Source: a virus
DNA length: 64,000 nt
IMG/VR virus record: IMGVR_UViG_3300028388_003330
Location: 16,203 to 80,202 of that record
Direction: 5' to 3' (one strand)
Positions 52,326-58,825 of the stretch are shown one piece after another. Both the position numbers and the translations under genes were made by a program. A model generated the notes under the pieces. The model was not told where the DNA came from and made no database searches. It saw nothing but the letters and a program-made list of their open reading frames with translations. Within the stretch, counting starts at the first letter, position 1. Each line of letters opens with the position of its first letter.

Positions 52326-52580
52326 ATGGCTGTAAAAAGAGTCACTTTCCCCATCACCGAAGAACGGCACGCCGAGCTGAAGTCGATTGCCAAAAGTCAT
52401 GGCGTGAATTTCGTCGATATGATGAGCGACATCGTCAACCAGCTTCCGCTAGAAGACCCAATAATGAGTCAGATACTCGACAACGTTACCCGAGCGAAGA
52501 AGCATCGGCAGCAACTTGCCGAAAAACTCACCGAAACCTATTCAGAGGCAGAACTGGAACGAATCCTTAAGGGGCTGTAA
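52326..52580 (+). CDS. Small ribbon-helix-helix-like protein, 84 aa
   Basis: The N-terminus 'VKRVTFPITEERHAELKSIAKSHGVNFVDMMSDIVNQL' has a strand followed by two helices as in RHH DNA-binding proteins. The C-terminus is a charged helix. AGGAGCGGATCA precedes the ATG. An AT-rich stretch just upstream (52270-52305) could hold a promoter, though with sub-optimal spacing. It may regulate the plus-strand genes. Confidence 0.65.
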   Translation: MAVKRVTFPITEERHAELKSIAKSHGVNFVDMMSDIVNQLPLEDPIMSQILDNVTRAKKHRQQLAEKLTETYSEAELERILKGL

Positions 52581-52583
52581 TTA

Positions 52584-52730
52584 ATGACACTGTTGATCGC
52601 CTTTCTTTTGCTTTACATCGTAGACGCTAACGTTTGGGCCTATTTCGGAACGTTTGCTCTTTGGATTTTTCACCTTTGGGTCAATAGGTCGTTTGCTCTT
52701 TGGATTTTTCATCTTTTGGTCAATAAGTAA
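52584..52730 (+). CDS. 48-aa membrane protein with internal tandem duplication
   Basis: ATG at 52584 just after the preceding stop, AAGGGG upstream, TAA at 52728-52730. The product begins MTLLIAFLLLYIVDANVWAY and then contains FALWIFHLWVNR followed by FALWIFHLLVNK. This is a tandem repeat of about 36 bp with a few base changes. Strongly hydrophobic with two or three membrane passes. Its role is unknown. Possible superinfection or membrane effector. Confidence 0.55.
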   Translation: MTLLIAFLLLYIVDANVWAYFGTFALWIFHLWVNRSFALWIFHLLVNK

Positions 52731-52740
52731 GGAGTGATTG

Positions 52741-52956
52741 ATGCCTAAAGAAGCAACCACGCCCGGCAGTATGAATTACTTCGCAAAACTCACCGAAGAA
52801 GACGTTATGTTGATTCGGGAATTGATAAAAGAACGTGAAGAGGCCCGTAAAAAAGCCAGTTCACTCTCCAATAAAAAAATTGCCGAAAAATTCGAGGTTT
52901 CCCAATGGACGATCAATTTGATAAGCGCCGGTAGAACGTGGACGCATGTATTCTGA
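52741..52956 (+). CDS. Small HTH protein, 71 aa
   Basis: ATG at 52741 after GGAGTGATTG. The C-terminal half 'SNKKIAEKFEVSQWTINLISAGRTWTHV' is a typical helix-turn-helix of the kind found at the ends of phage homing HNH nucleases, here without a nuclease domain. The N-terminal half is a charged helix. It ends with a TGATG overlap to the next gene. Probably DNA binding; target unknown. Confidence 0.7.
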   Translation: MPKEATTPGSMNYFAKLTEEDVMLIRELIKEREEARKKASSLSNKKIAEKFEVSQWTINLISAGRTWTHVF

Positions 52957-53165
52957 TGAATACAAGTAATTCACGAAATGATCATCAGGATGTGGTGATC
53001 TCAAATCTCACCAATCAGGTGTCCAGACTCCAACACGCGCTCAATGAAGCTCTGCGCGTTGCGGCTGAATATAACGGCACCTGTATTCAGTTACGAGATG
53101 AGGTTAAAGCGCTCAAAGCCAAGCTGGAAGAGTGCAGCCCGGTAAACAACACAGGTAACGAATGA
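52956..53165 (+). CDS. Small coiled-coil protein, 69 aa
   Basis: The ATG at 52956 overlaps the previous stop as TGATG. The in-frame GTG six codons earlier is rejected. Coiled-coil over residues about 15-60 ('LTNQVSRLQHALNEALRVAAEYNGTCIQLRDEVKALKAKLEEC'). It precedes the first 'RRYDWLK' protein and resembles the coiled-coil parts of the later paralogue chain. The function is unknown. Confidence 0.65.
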   Translation: MNTSNSRNDHQDVVISNLTNQVSRLQHALNEALRVAAEYNGTCIQLRDEVKALKAKLEECSPVNNTGNE

Positions 53166-53422
53166 TGGCTTACGACCGAATGAGTGAACTGTCTGAAGAA
53201 ATTCGTAAATTGCGGGAGCTTATAGAATTTCTTCCAAATGAAACCGAAGAACCGCCAGTCGATTACGACGAATGTCTCGAAAAGGCCAGACGCTACGACT
53301 GGTTGAAGAAGTGGATGGTTAGAAGTTACGGGTTCTGGTATGTGGACATGATTCTTGAAGCCGATGGCCCTGTTGATCTGGATACCGCTATCGACATTCA
53401 AATGCAAAAGGAAAAAGAGTAA
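53162..53422 (+). CDS. 'RYDWLK' family small protein, 86 aa
   Basis: Overlaps the previous stop (ATGA; a second ATG follows immediately). An N-terminal helix is followed by 'CLEKARRYDWLKKWMV' and 'VDLDTAIDIQMQKE'. This RY.WL ... LD.AID signature is the same one seen at the C-termini of proteins at 54517-56055, so this is the most upstream member of that family here. The signature is common in phage small proteins of unknown function. Confidence 0.7.
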   Translation: MMAYDRMSELSEEIRKLRELIEFLPNETEEPPVDYDECLEKARRYDWLKKWMVRSYGFWYVDMILEADGPVDLDTAIDIQMQKEKE

Positions 53423-53565
53423 TGGCGTGTTGGTTCATACTAATTCCGTTATTGGCAATCGCTATTGCGCTTATTTATTGGGTTTATAAACGAACCAAGA
53501 CCCTAGAAACGCATATGGATAACTTGGACTCCCTTTTTAAGGAAGTATTCAAGGTGCATGACTAA
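53422..53565 (+). CDS. 47-aa single-pass membrane protein
   Basis: The ATG at 53422 overlaps the previous stop (TAATG); TAA at 53563-53565. The N-terminal membrane segment (MACWFILIPLLAIAIALIYW) is followed by a basic, then helical, cytosolic tail ('KTLETHMDNLDSLFKEVFK'). The next feature is a tRNA 14 nt downstream. Function unknown. Confidence 0.62.
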   Translation: MACWFILIPLLAIAIALIYWVYKRTKTLETHMDNLDSLFKEVFKVHD

Positions 53566-53578
53566 AGTTAAAATTAAT

Positions 53579-53654
53579 GCCCTCATAGCTCAACTGGTAG
53601 AGCAACGCACTTGTAATGCGTAGGTTGTGGGTTCAAGTCCTACTGGGGGCTCCA
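53579..53654 (+). tRNA. tRNA-Thr (anticodon UGU)
   Basis: A complete cloverleaf. Acceptor GCCCTCA/TGGGGGC with one G-U pair, D-arm with GGTAGAGC, anticodon stem ACGCA/TGCGT enclosing CTTGTAA (TGT at 53612-53614), T-arm with GTTCAAGTC, discriminator T and an encoded CCA (53652-53654). It decodes ACA, which may supplement host supply for this phage. It lies within the plus-strand operon between a membrane peptide and the relocated paralogue. Confidence 0.95.
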
Positions 53655-53688
53655 CTATTCAATCACCTCAATCAAAAGGTATACATCC

Positions 53689-54489
53689 ATGGCTGAATTT
53701 CTCGTTAAAGCGATTGACACCACGCACTCAAATCCAATCATCAACGAACAAGGGTGTTTTAAGAAGGGCGATATTGTTCAAGTTCAACCCAACAATCATC
53801 AATGGGGTGAAGCAGAAGGTTTACCCTCTTTTGTCATCGTTAAGGTGCCAGAGCTTGATCATAATCTTGTTCTGAATCGCATGAACAAGTGGGAAAAAAC
53901 CGTCAGTGTGAACGTGATTCAATCAGATCCCGTTCTTGACGCCGCCAGGGTGAGTGTGTCGGTTGATTTGCCCGGTGCAAGCAACAAGTACGCCATCACA
54001 CTGGAACAAATTCAGACATGGTTGAAAAAATGGGGCGCAACCATTTATTCCGCTGCTGAAAACGAAATTATTTTCGATATCAAAGTCAAAGACGCCTACA
54101 TGTCTGAAGGCTTCTGGAATCGAAACCCCGCCGCTTACAATATTTCAATAACCGAAATTGATTACGACCAAGAAACCTACACGCATACAGCAGAAATCGA
54201 CGTGTTTTCTTCTCAGGTGTATTTTGGCGAAATTGAACGCATCGTTTCAGTCAAAGGCGGTACCGTTGTAAACATTTACGATGACCTTATTACCGTCAAA
54301 TTCACTCGGTATGAAATCAGAACCGCCTTCGCAGAGGATCTACGCAACCTCATGAAAGGAATTATTCGCCGCCGCCGCTATAAGTTTACCGAAGAAGACG
54401 TAGATACAGCAGTAGGTATGGGCGGTGTGGTTGAGCTGACCACCGAACAACTCGCTACACATCTAATCGACAAAGCCAACGAATCATAA
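53689..54489 (+). CDS. Paralogue of the fibre-block protein at 8,103-8,897 (266 aa)
   Basis: MAEFLVKAIDTTHSNPIINEQGCFKKGDIV at the N-terminus and 'IIRRRRYKFTEEDVDTAVGMGGVVELTTEQLATHLIDKA' at the C-terminus mirror the minus-strand gene at 8.1 kb. Middle segments 'WLKKWGA' and 'SEGFWNRNP' also align. It is much more AT-rich than that copy and lies on the opposite strand, directly after a tRNA gene and away from all virion genes. Start ATG with AAGGT upstream. Function unknown for both. Confidence 0.8.
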   Translation: MAEFLVKAIDTTHSNPIINEQGCFKKGDIVQVQPNNHQWGEAEGLPSFVIVKVPELDHNLVLNRMNKWEKTVSVNVIQSDPVLDAARVSVSVDLPGASNKYAITLEQIQTWLKKWGATIYSAAENEIIFDIKVKDAYMSEGFWNRNPAAYNISITEIDYDQETYTHTAEIDVFSSQVYFGEIERIVSVKGGTVVNIYDDLITVKFTRYEIRTAFAEDLRNLMKGIIRRRRYKFTEEDVDTAVGMGGVVELTTEQLATHLIDKANES

Positions 54490-54516
54490 ACATCCCTATT
54501 ACAGGAGGGAGAACAA

Positions 54517-55083
54517 ATGGGTGACCGTGAATGGTCAGAAATTGTCACTCGCTTGCGTCGCGAGCGTGACGAAGCCAGAGCCGAGTGCGAAGAGCAGGCC
54601 CGCTTGTTGGGTATGTCGGCCGAGCGTGAGGTCAGCCTTCGCGCCGAGAACGAACGCCTCCACCAGATAGAGGCGAGCGTGGATGTTGTGACTGCTGACT
54701 GGGCTCAGCGATGTCAGGAGCTTGAGCGGTTGCTCGCCGAGCGCGTTGACGACCACACCGCAGACCTTACGCGTATCACTCGCGAGCGCGACGAGGCAGA
54801 AAGGCATTTAGCGTCCCTGCAAAACAGATTCGCACAAGTGACAACCGAGAACGAGCGGTTGCAAAAAGCTAACAACGAACTGCGACATGGAATACTCGAC
54901 CACACCAACACGACGTTGATTGATAACGATGTGTTTTTATCAATCGCACAAGACGCAGAGCGGTATTGGTGGCTGAAACGGCAACAATATGTCACTTGGG
55001 CGCAACACGGGTACGGACTTGGACCAGGCGCAAGAGGCCATAAACTTGATGTCGTCATCGACGCGGCGCGGGAGGGTGAGTAA
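54517..55083 (+). CDS. Coiled-coil protein with 'DAERY.WL' C-terminal domain, 188 aa
   Basis: Long Glu/Arg coiled coil over residues about 5-125, with repeated 'RRERDEA' and 'AENERL' units. Then 'DAERYWWLKRQQYVTWAQHGYGLGPGARGHKLDVVIDAAREGE'. ACAGGAGGGAGAACAA precedes the ATG. The last codons contain GGGAGGGTGAG, the ribosome site for the next gene, and the stop overlaps its ATG (TAATG). First of a chain of related genes. The coil suggests oligomers, with unknown partner. Confidence 0.75.
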   Translation: MGDREWSEIVTRLRRERDEARAECEEQARLLGMSAEREVSLRAENERLHQIEASVDVVTADWAQRCQELERLLAERVDDHTADLTRITRERDEAERHLASLQNRFAQVTTENERLQKANNELRHGILDHTNTTLIDNDVFLSIAQDAERYWWLKRQQYVTWAQHGYGLGPGARGHKLDVVIDAAREGE

Positions 55084-55601
55084 TGGCAAATGGATTCGGT
55101 GAATGTAGCAGCCTTTGCGACTGCGTGTGTGCAGTTTCTCCGGACGGCAACTGCTTGGCTCTAGCCGAACTCCGCGCCGAGATTAAGCGACTCACCTTAG
55201 AGCGCGACGCTATAGAACGCCACGCGGCAAACGTCATATGGGACCTAGAGCGCGAGCGCGACCAACTTCGCGCCGAAAACGAGCGGCTGAGAGGAGAAGA
55301 CAATTATGTTCACACGCAGGACGTGATTGACGAGCTTGTTCGTGAGCGCGACCAACTTCGCGCCGAGAACGAGCGGTTGCGTGTAGATGTCGAACGACTC
55401 CGTAATGTGGATAGGCTCTACATGAAGGCGGAGGGTGTAATTGCGCACCTTGAGTCCGAGCGTGACGACCTGTTGTTGGACGCAGAGCGGTATCGGTGGC
55501 TAAGACAAAGCCGTGGACCTGCGTCACCGATTGGTGAAATTTGGAGGTATAGCGCAAAGGAACTTGATGTCGTCATCGACGCGGCGCGGGAGGGTGAGTA
55601 A
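55083..55601 (+). CDS. Coiled-coil protein with 'DAERYRWL' C-terminal domain, 172 aa
   Basis: Three near-identical coil units ('ERERDQLRAENERLR') follow a short N-terminus with clustered cysteines (FGECSSLCDCVC), which may bind a metal. The C-terminus 'DAERYRWLRQSRGPASPIGEIWRYSAKELDVVIDAAREGE' matches the upstream gene, and the last ten residues are identical. TAATG junctions on both sides. Function unknown. Confidence 0.75.
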   Translation: MANGFGECSSLCDCVCAVSPDGNCLALAELRAEIKRLTLERDAIERHAANVIWDLERERDQLRAENERLRGEDNYVHTQDVIDELVRERDQLRAENERLRVDVERLRNVDRLYMKAEGVIAHLESERDDLLLDAERYRWLRQSRGPASPIGEIWRYSAKELDVVIDAAREGE

Positions 55602-55771
55602 TGGAAATAGACAGCGCAGCAGTGTTCCGAGTAGCAGAGCTACATCGGGAGATCGCGGAACTCCGCGCCGAAAACGAAGAACTGCGCGGTGTTGTTTACA
55701 AGATCGTAGACCGTATCGTCCCTATGACGCCTGTCGTGTTGGCGGCGTTAAAAATGCGGGAGGGTGAGTAA
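55601..55771 (+). CDS. Small coiled-coil protein, 56 aa
   Basis: ATG at 55601 overlapping the previous stop (TAATG), TAA at 55769-55771 overlapping the next ATG. The sequence begins MEIDSAAVFRVAELHREIAE, contains the family unit LRAENEELR and ends MREGE. It lacks the 'DAERYRWL' domain, so it looks like a coil-only member. The junctions strongly support translation. Confidence 0.68.
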   Translation: MEIDSAAVFRVAELHREIAELRAENEELRGVVYKIVDRIVPMTPVVLAALKMREGE

Positions 55772-56055
55772 TGCCAATTTTAATGGACTCCGACGAAAAC
55801 CCCATTGAAGTCACCGATGGTGGAGCGGCTGAAATATTTCGCCTCCGCGCCGAGAACGAACGGCTGCGCGAAACAAACGACGCCATCAAGCGTGTTACGA
55901 AAGAATGGCGCGTTGATGCAGAGCGGTATCGGTGGCTCAAAACCTTTGCCCTTTACCAAAATGGTCATAACGCAGGCATCCAGTTTTTCTGGCCGCAAAC
56001 CACATACGAACTAGATGCCGACGCCGCTATTGATGCAGCACAGGAGAAAAAGTGA
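55771..56055 (+). CDS. 'DAERYRWL' family protein, 94 aa
   Basis: An N-terminal acidic segment (MPILMDSDENPIEVTDGGAAE) and a short coil (FRLRAENERLRETN) are followed by 'VDAERYRWLKTFALYQNGHNAGIQFFWPQTTYELDADAAIDAAQEKK'. The last domain is the third variant of the shared C-terminal module. It overlaps its neighbours by one base (TAATG, TGATG). Function unknown. Confidence 0.72.
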   Translation: MPILMDSDENPIEVTDGGAAEIFRLRAENERLRETNDAIKRVTKEWRVDAERYRWLKTFALYQNGHNAGIQFFWPQTTYELDADAAIDAAQEKK

Positions 56056-56243
56056 TGGACGGTACCAACATGACGCCACATCAAATCGTCAGGGCGCAAC
56101 AGCGAGAGATTGCACAACTCACCCGCGAGCGCGACGAATTGCTGCGGGAGATTGGCTGGCTACAGGAAAGGTTGGAAACAGTAGGGAAGACTCTGACAGC
56201 GATTGAGCGCACGGCGCATGACGCACTGTGGGAGGGCGAGTGA
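56055..56243 (+). CDS. Small coiled-coil protein, 62 aa
   Basis: The ATG at 56055 overlaps the previous stop (TGATG); the GTG one codon earlier is less likely. 'QIVRAQQREIAQLTRERDELLREIGWLQERLETVGKTL' is a continuous coiled coil with the family RERDEL unit. The C-terminus LWEGE again reflects the embedded ribosome site of the next gene. Confidence 0.68.
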   Translation: MDGTNMTPHQIVRAQQREIAQLTRERDELLREIGWLQERLETVGKTLTAIERTAHDALWEGE

Positions 56244-56488
56244 TGGACAGGTTCCTTGTTGACTACAAGCGCAAGCTGATTAGGAGAGAAAAAATGATCG
56301 AACCAACGTGGGTTTGCAAAGAATGTGGCGAGAAGTGCCGTGCCGTGGAGGTTACGTTTGACTACGCCGGTACCCACTGCACACATGGTCAACGTGGTAC
56401 CCATCATACGGGTACCTATGTCAGTGACTGCTGCGGTACCGACTTTGCAGAATATGATCCGGAGGAAGCAGATGCCGAGTTATCGTGA
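56243..56488 (+). CDS. Small zinc-ribbon protein, 81 aa
   Basis: The start is the ATG at 56243 (TGATG overlap). Residues about 25-65 carry VCKECGEKC, then CTHGQRGTHHTG and SDCCG, enough Cys and His for one or two zinc sites. The sequence resembles the short zinc-ribbon proteins often encoded in phage early regions. The acidic C-terminus (EYDPEEADAEL) overlaps the next gene's ribosome site. Confidence 0.7.
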   Translation: MDRFLVDYKRKLIRREKMIEPTWVCKECGEKCRAVEVTFDYAGTHCTHGQRGTHHTGTYVSDCCGTDFAEYDPEEADAELS

Positions 56489-56759
56489 TTTGGGTCGGAT
56501 CTTGGAAGCAGCAAAAGAGGATATTTGGCGCCTAACCCGCGAGCGCGACGAAGCACGGGCAGAGGTTGAGCAGCTCAACTTGGAATGTAACGCTCTCGCC
56601 CATCAGCTTAACCGCTGCAACGAACGCGGCGGGCAGATGCGCCGCCTGTTGGTTTGGGCTGAGGCGTTGATCCGCAGCCTGAGCGGCTGGCCGGAAACGC
56701 ACCCGAATGAAGTGGTCGAGTGGAAAGAAGATTGGCGCAAGGTGAGGGAGGGTGAGTGA
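56472..56759 (+). CDS. Coiled-coil protein, 95 aa
   Basis: The ATG at 56472 with GGAGGAAGCAG upstream lies inside the end of the zinc-ribbon gene; earlier in-frame codons lie within that gene. 'LEAAKEDIWRLTRERDEARAEVEQLNLECNALAHQLN' is a coil with the shared 'RERDEARAE' unit also present in the 54517 gene. It ends KVREGE, with the GGGAGGGTGAG signal for the next start. Function unknown. Confidence 0.68.
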   Translation: MPSYRDLGRILEAAKEDIWRLTRERDEARAEVEQLNLECNALAHQLNRCNERGGQMRRLLVWAEALIRSLSGWPETHPNEVVEWKEDWRKVREGE

Positions 56760-57007
56760 TGTACGAAAACACAATTGATTTCGACGACGATCAATCCGGA
56801 TCGCAAGGCGGGTATACCCGGCACGGGAACTTTATACCTGCTGACGCAATGGTAGAGATCGTGGATCTTCGCGCAGAAAACGAGCGCCTGCGTGACCTGA
56901 TTAAGGACATGAGCCGCGCCATTGATTGCCTGTCCACCGGGACACCTTTACGTGACCTTGATGAGATTTTGTTGCGGGTTTGGAAAGTGCAAGGGGAGGG
57001 TGAGTGA
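56759..57007 (+). CDS. Small coiled-coil protein, 82 aa
   Basis: ATG at 56759 (TGATG). An acidic N-terminus (MYENTIDFDDDQSGSQGGYTRHG) precedes the family coil unit 'DLRAENERLRDLIKDMSRAIDCL'. Ends VQGEGE with the embedded ribosome site. No 'DAERYRWL' domain. Part of the translationally coupled chain. Confidence 0.66.
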   Translation: MYENTIDFDDDQSGSQGGYTRHGNFIPADAMVEIVDLRAENERLRDLIKDMSRAIDCLSTGTPLRDLDEILLRVWKVQGEGE

Positions 57008-57330
57008 TGGACAAGCTAATCGTCGATTTTGAGGACACCGTGTTTGAGCTTCGCGGAGTTGCGGCGAAAGCAATGCAGGCACTTATAGATGAAGTTGAAG
57101 ACCTTCGCGTAGAGAACGAGCGACTCACCTTAGAACGAGATCAGGTTATCAAAGAATTAAGCGAAGAAAACGAACGCCTAAGGGAAGCCTTACAACAAAT
57201 CGCCAATCACCTTGATAACGCATCTCGACGTGATCCCGCCAGCGCACCAGCAATGGCAGATATTGCTAAAGAAGCATTACAGAGAGGTAAGAAATGGATG
57301 ACCTTTGGTTTTTCCTTTGGGGAGCCTTAG
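57007..57330 (+). CDS. Coiled-coil protein, 107 aa, last of the chain
   Basis: ATG at 57007 (TGATG). 'VEDLRVENERLTLERDQVIKELSEENERLREALQQIANHLDN' is a long coil, followed by a short helical tail 'APAMADIAKEALQRGKKW'. It ends inside the following 26-aa membrane frame. No ribosome-site-embedded REGE tail here, which marks the end of the repeated junction pattern. Confidence 0.68.
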   Translation: MDKLIVDFEDTVFELRGVAAKAMQALIDEVEDLRVENERLTLERDQVIKELSEENERLREALQQIANHLDNASRRDPASAPAMADIAKEALQRGKKWMTFGFSFGEP

Positions 57331-57374
57331 TCATGTGGGCCTTATGCGTTGTGTGGCACTACGGAGAAAAGTAG
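57294..57374 (+). CDS. 26-aa membrane peptide
   Basis: ATG at 57294 with GAGAGGTAAGAA upstream, TAG at 57372-57374. MDDLWFFLWGALVMWALCVV spans a membrane. Overlaps the previous gene by 37 nt in another frame and the next GTG by one base (TAGTG). Good ribosome site and coupled junction argue for a real peptide. Confidence 0.5.
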   Translation: MDDLWFFLWGALVMWALCVVWHYGEK

Positions 57375-57457
57375 TGGATGCCCTTATCCACCACCTTGGC
57401 TACGCAGGAGTTTTCTGGCTCGGAATACTCATAGGCTGGGTTGCAAACCGTCGGTAA
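57374..57457 (+). CDS. 27-aa membrane peptide
   Basis: GTG at 57374 overlapping the previous stop, GGAGAAAA upstream, TAA at 57455-57457. The product starts MDALIHHLGYAGVFWLGILI and ends ANRR: one membrane segment with a basic C-terminus. Pairs with the peptide before it. Confidence 0.45.
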   Translation: MDALIHHLGYAGVFWLGILIGWVANRR

Positions 57458-57501
57458 CGACGGTTAGTTACCAGCCTTTCACAACAAAAAAGCCAATAAT
57501 C

Positions 57502-57588
57502 ATGGAAGCCTTACTCACTCTAATCGTTTCCCTCATCGTTGCAGCACCAGTGGTGTTATGCGTTATCTACGCCATGAGAGACAAATAA
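57502..57588 (+). CDS. 28-aa membrane peptide
   Basis: ATG at 57502, TAA at 57586-57588. The product starts MEALLTLIVSLIVAAPVVLC and ends AMRDK. The upstream in-frame sequence is rich in Pro/Arg and looks non-coding. The Shine-Dalgarno is weak. It is the third tiny membrane peptide in a row at the end of the plus-strand operon. Confidence 0.4.
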   Translation: MEALLTLIVSLIVAAPVVLCVIYAMRDK

Positions 57589-57594
57589 CACTCT

Positions 57595-57680
57595 GTATAA
57601 GGGCGATATCAAAAACCAACTCAGGGATATAAGTATAAGGGAAGTACAAAAAACCACTCTAGGGATATAAGTATAAGGGC
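57595..57680. repeat. 38-bp tandem repeat, 2.3 copies
   Basis: Units at 57595-57632, 57633-57670 and a partial third from 57671. The unit starts GTATAAGGG, has AAAAACC in the middle and ends AGGGATATAA. The ends are identical while the middle varies. It lies in the gap between converging gene blocks and could be a binding array or promoter pair. Confidence 0.8.
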
Positions 57681-57764
57681 AATGTTGGGAGCCAGGGAAA
57701 ATGGTGGGTATGGTGGGCAGCAAAGTAAATTCGATCTAGGACTATCCTTTATTTTCCTTTATTT

Positions 57765-57794
57765 GTATATAGTCACTTCCTTGTGACTATATAC
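57765..57794. terminator. Perfect 12-bp inverted repeat between convergent genes
   Basis: GTATATAGTCAC (57765-57776), TTCCTT, GTGACTATATAC (57783-57794), located between the plus-strand operon and the minus-strand gene ending at 57806. The tail on the plus strand is moderately T-rich (CTTTGCTATTTATT). It could act as a two-way terminator, though neither side has a strong U-tract. Confidence 0.5.
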
Positions 57795-57805
57795 TTTGCT
57801 ATTTA

Positions 57806-58327
57806 TTAGAAGTTACGAAATAGCGGATGATTCCAGTCTACTGTTATTTCGTTTCCTTTAGCAGGAGTCTTTTTAGTTCCAGAATTTGTTAAGGAAACGA
57901 AAGTTGCGAAATATCCAGCCTGCGTGATTGTAGTATGTCCAAAGATAGACTGTAAACGCTGATACGTCCATTTACTTTCCTTTCCGTTTTTCTCTACATG
58001 CATGCGCAAGCTATCTAGCGTTTTTTCCGTTACATTTCCGGAGTGTGCATGTTTAGTATATGCGATCAAGCGCTTATAGAATTCTCTACTTTGCGCTTCC
58101 GAAAGTTGATTAATTTCCTTCCATTGGAAGGAAACATTGTCCACGAGGAACTGCAATTCCGCGTCGCTTAAGCGCGCTGTAAGCGCTTGTAACGCGCGTT
58201 CGATTGTCGAGTAATGCTGCAACGTGGATTCCTTCACGCTATCGTCACTGATCGCAAGCGTAAGCGCGATAGTTCCAAGTTTATTAGCGCTTTTCGTAAT
58301 GATCGATTTAAGAGTAGAAGTTTTCAT
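57806..58327 (-). CDS. Hypothetical helical protein, 173 aa
   Basis: Unrecognised, mostly helical ('YSTIERALQALTARLSDAELQFLVDNVSFQWKEINQLSEAQSREFYKRLIAY'), with 'KWTYQRLQSIFGHTTITQAGYF' suggesting a possible winged or HTH end. AAGGAAACG precedes the ATG. The leader contains ACTCACT 17 nt before the start, like the other genes of this region, and a GTAAGC-TTTTT-GCTTAC hairpin at 58356-58372. It is followed upstream by the 17-bp repeat array, so it is a candidate for a protein acting on that array. Confidence 0.7.
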   Translation of the reverse strand: MKTSTLKSIITKSANKLGTIALTLAISDDSVKESTLQHYSTIERALQALTARLSDAELQFLVDNVSFQWKEINQLSEAQSREFYKRLIAYTKHAHSGNVTEKTLDSLRMHVEKNGKESKWTYQRLQSIFGHTTITQAGYFATFVSLTNSGTKKTPAKGNEITVDWNHPLFRNF

Positions 58328-58472
58328 TAGCGTTTCCTTATATAGTGAGTGTAACGTAAGCTTTTTGCTTACACTTATAATGATAGACTGCCTGCAATTT
58401 TATGCAAGCTTTTTTGCAAAATTTTATGCGACACTTTTTTTGTCGTTTTTAAAATCGAAAGTACAGCGCGAT

Positions 58473-58642
58473 AAGAACCACTCTCGTTTGCGAACCACTA
58501 TCAACTGCGAACCACTCTCGTTTGCTAATCCCCCACAAATGCGAACCACCCGCCAATGAGAACCACCCGCGCCCGCAAACGGCCCACAAATGCGGGCGGC
58601 CCACGGTTGAGGGCGGCCCACGGCTGCGAACGGCCCGCATTT
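58473..58642. repeat. Ten tandem 17-bp degenerate repeats (iteron-like)
   Basis: Contiguous 17-bp units with consensus GCGAACCRCCCRCNNNT: 58473, 58490, 58507, 58524, 58541, 58558, 58575, 58592, 58609 and 58626 are the unit starts. Units drift from AT-richer (left) to GC-richer (right). Seventeen is not a multiple of three, so it is not a coding repeat. Reads as a multi-site protein-binding array, perhaps an origin. The 533-bp gap 58328-58860 otherwise holds CCATGG sites and a terminator. Confidence 0.82.
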
Positions 58643-58769
58643 CCCACGGGAGCGCCCGGTACCCTGGAGGCCCTCTGGGCAGCCGCACCCTATGGCCTCG
58701 CCATAGCCTTTCGCATGGGCTTCCCATGGCGCTTTAAACGACAAAATTCCGGGCTTTAATGAGCCTTTC

Positions 58770-58785
58770 CCATGGCATCCCATGG
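58770..58785. promoter_or_regulatory. Paired CCATGG site 1
   Basis: CCATGGCATCCCATGG: two palindromes whose starts are exactly 10 bp apart, one helical turn. Preceded by AGCCTTTCC, as is site 3. Further single CCATGG copies at 58724 and 58803. Located between the terminator of the 58861-59061 gene and the iteron array. Confidence 0.6.
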
Positions 58786-58825
58786 TGAACGTTCCAACCG
58801 CCCCATGGTTTTATTAATAAATTAA

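Noticed and set aside
53579-53654. Attachment site at the tRNA-Thr gene
   Set aside because: The tRNA is complete and phage-encoded, and no integrase or repeated tRNA 3' end was found in the window.
58337-58352. T7-type promoter (ACTCACTATA in the 57806 gene leader)
   Set aside because: The match to the T7 core is limited to ten bases, the other leaders keep only ACTCACT, and no single-subunit RNA polymerase gene is in the window.
58473-58642. CRISPR array
   Set aside because: The repeats are directly adjacent 17-mers with no spacers, and no cas genes are present.
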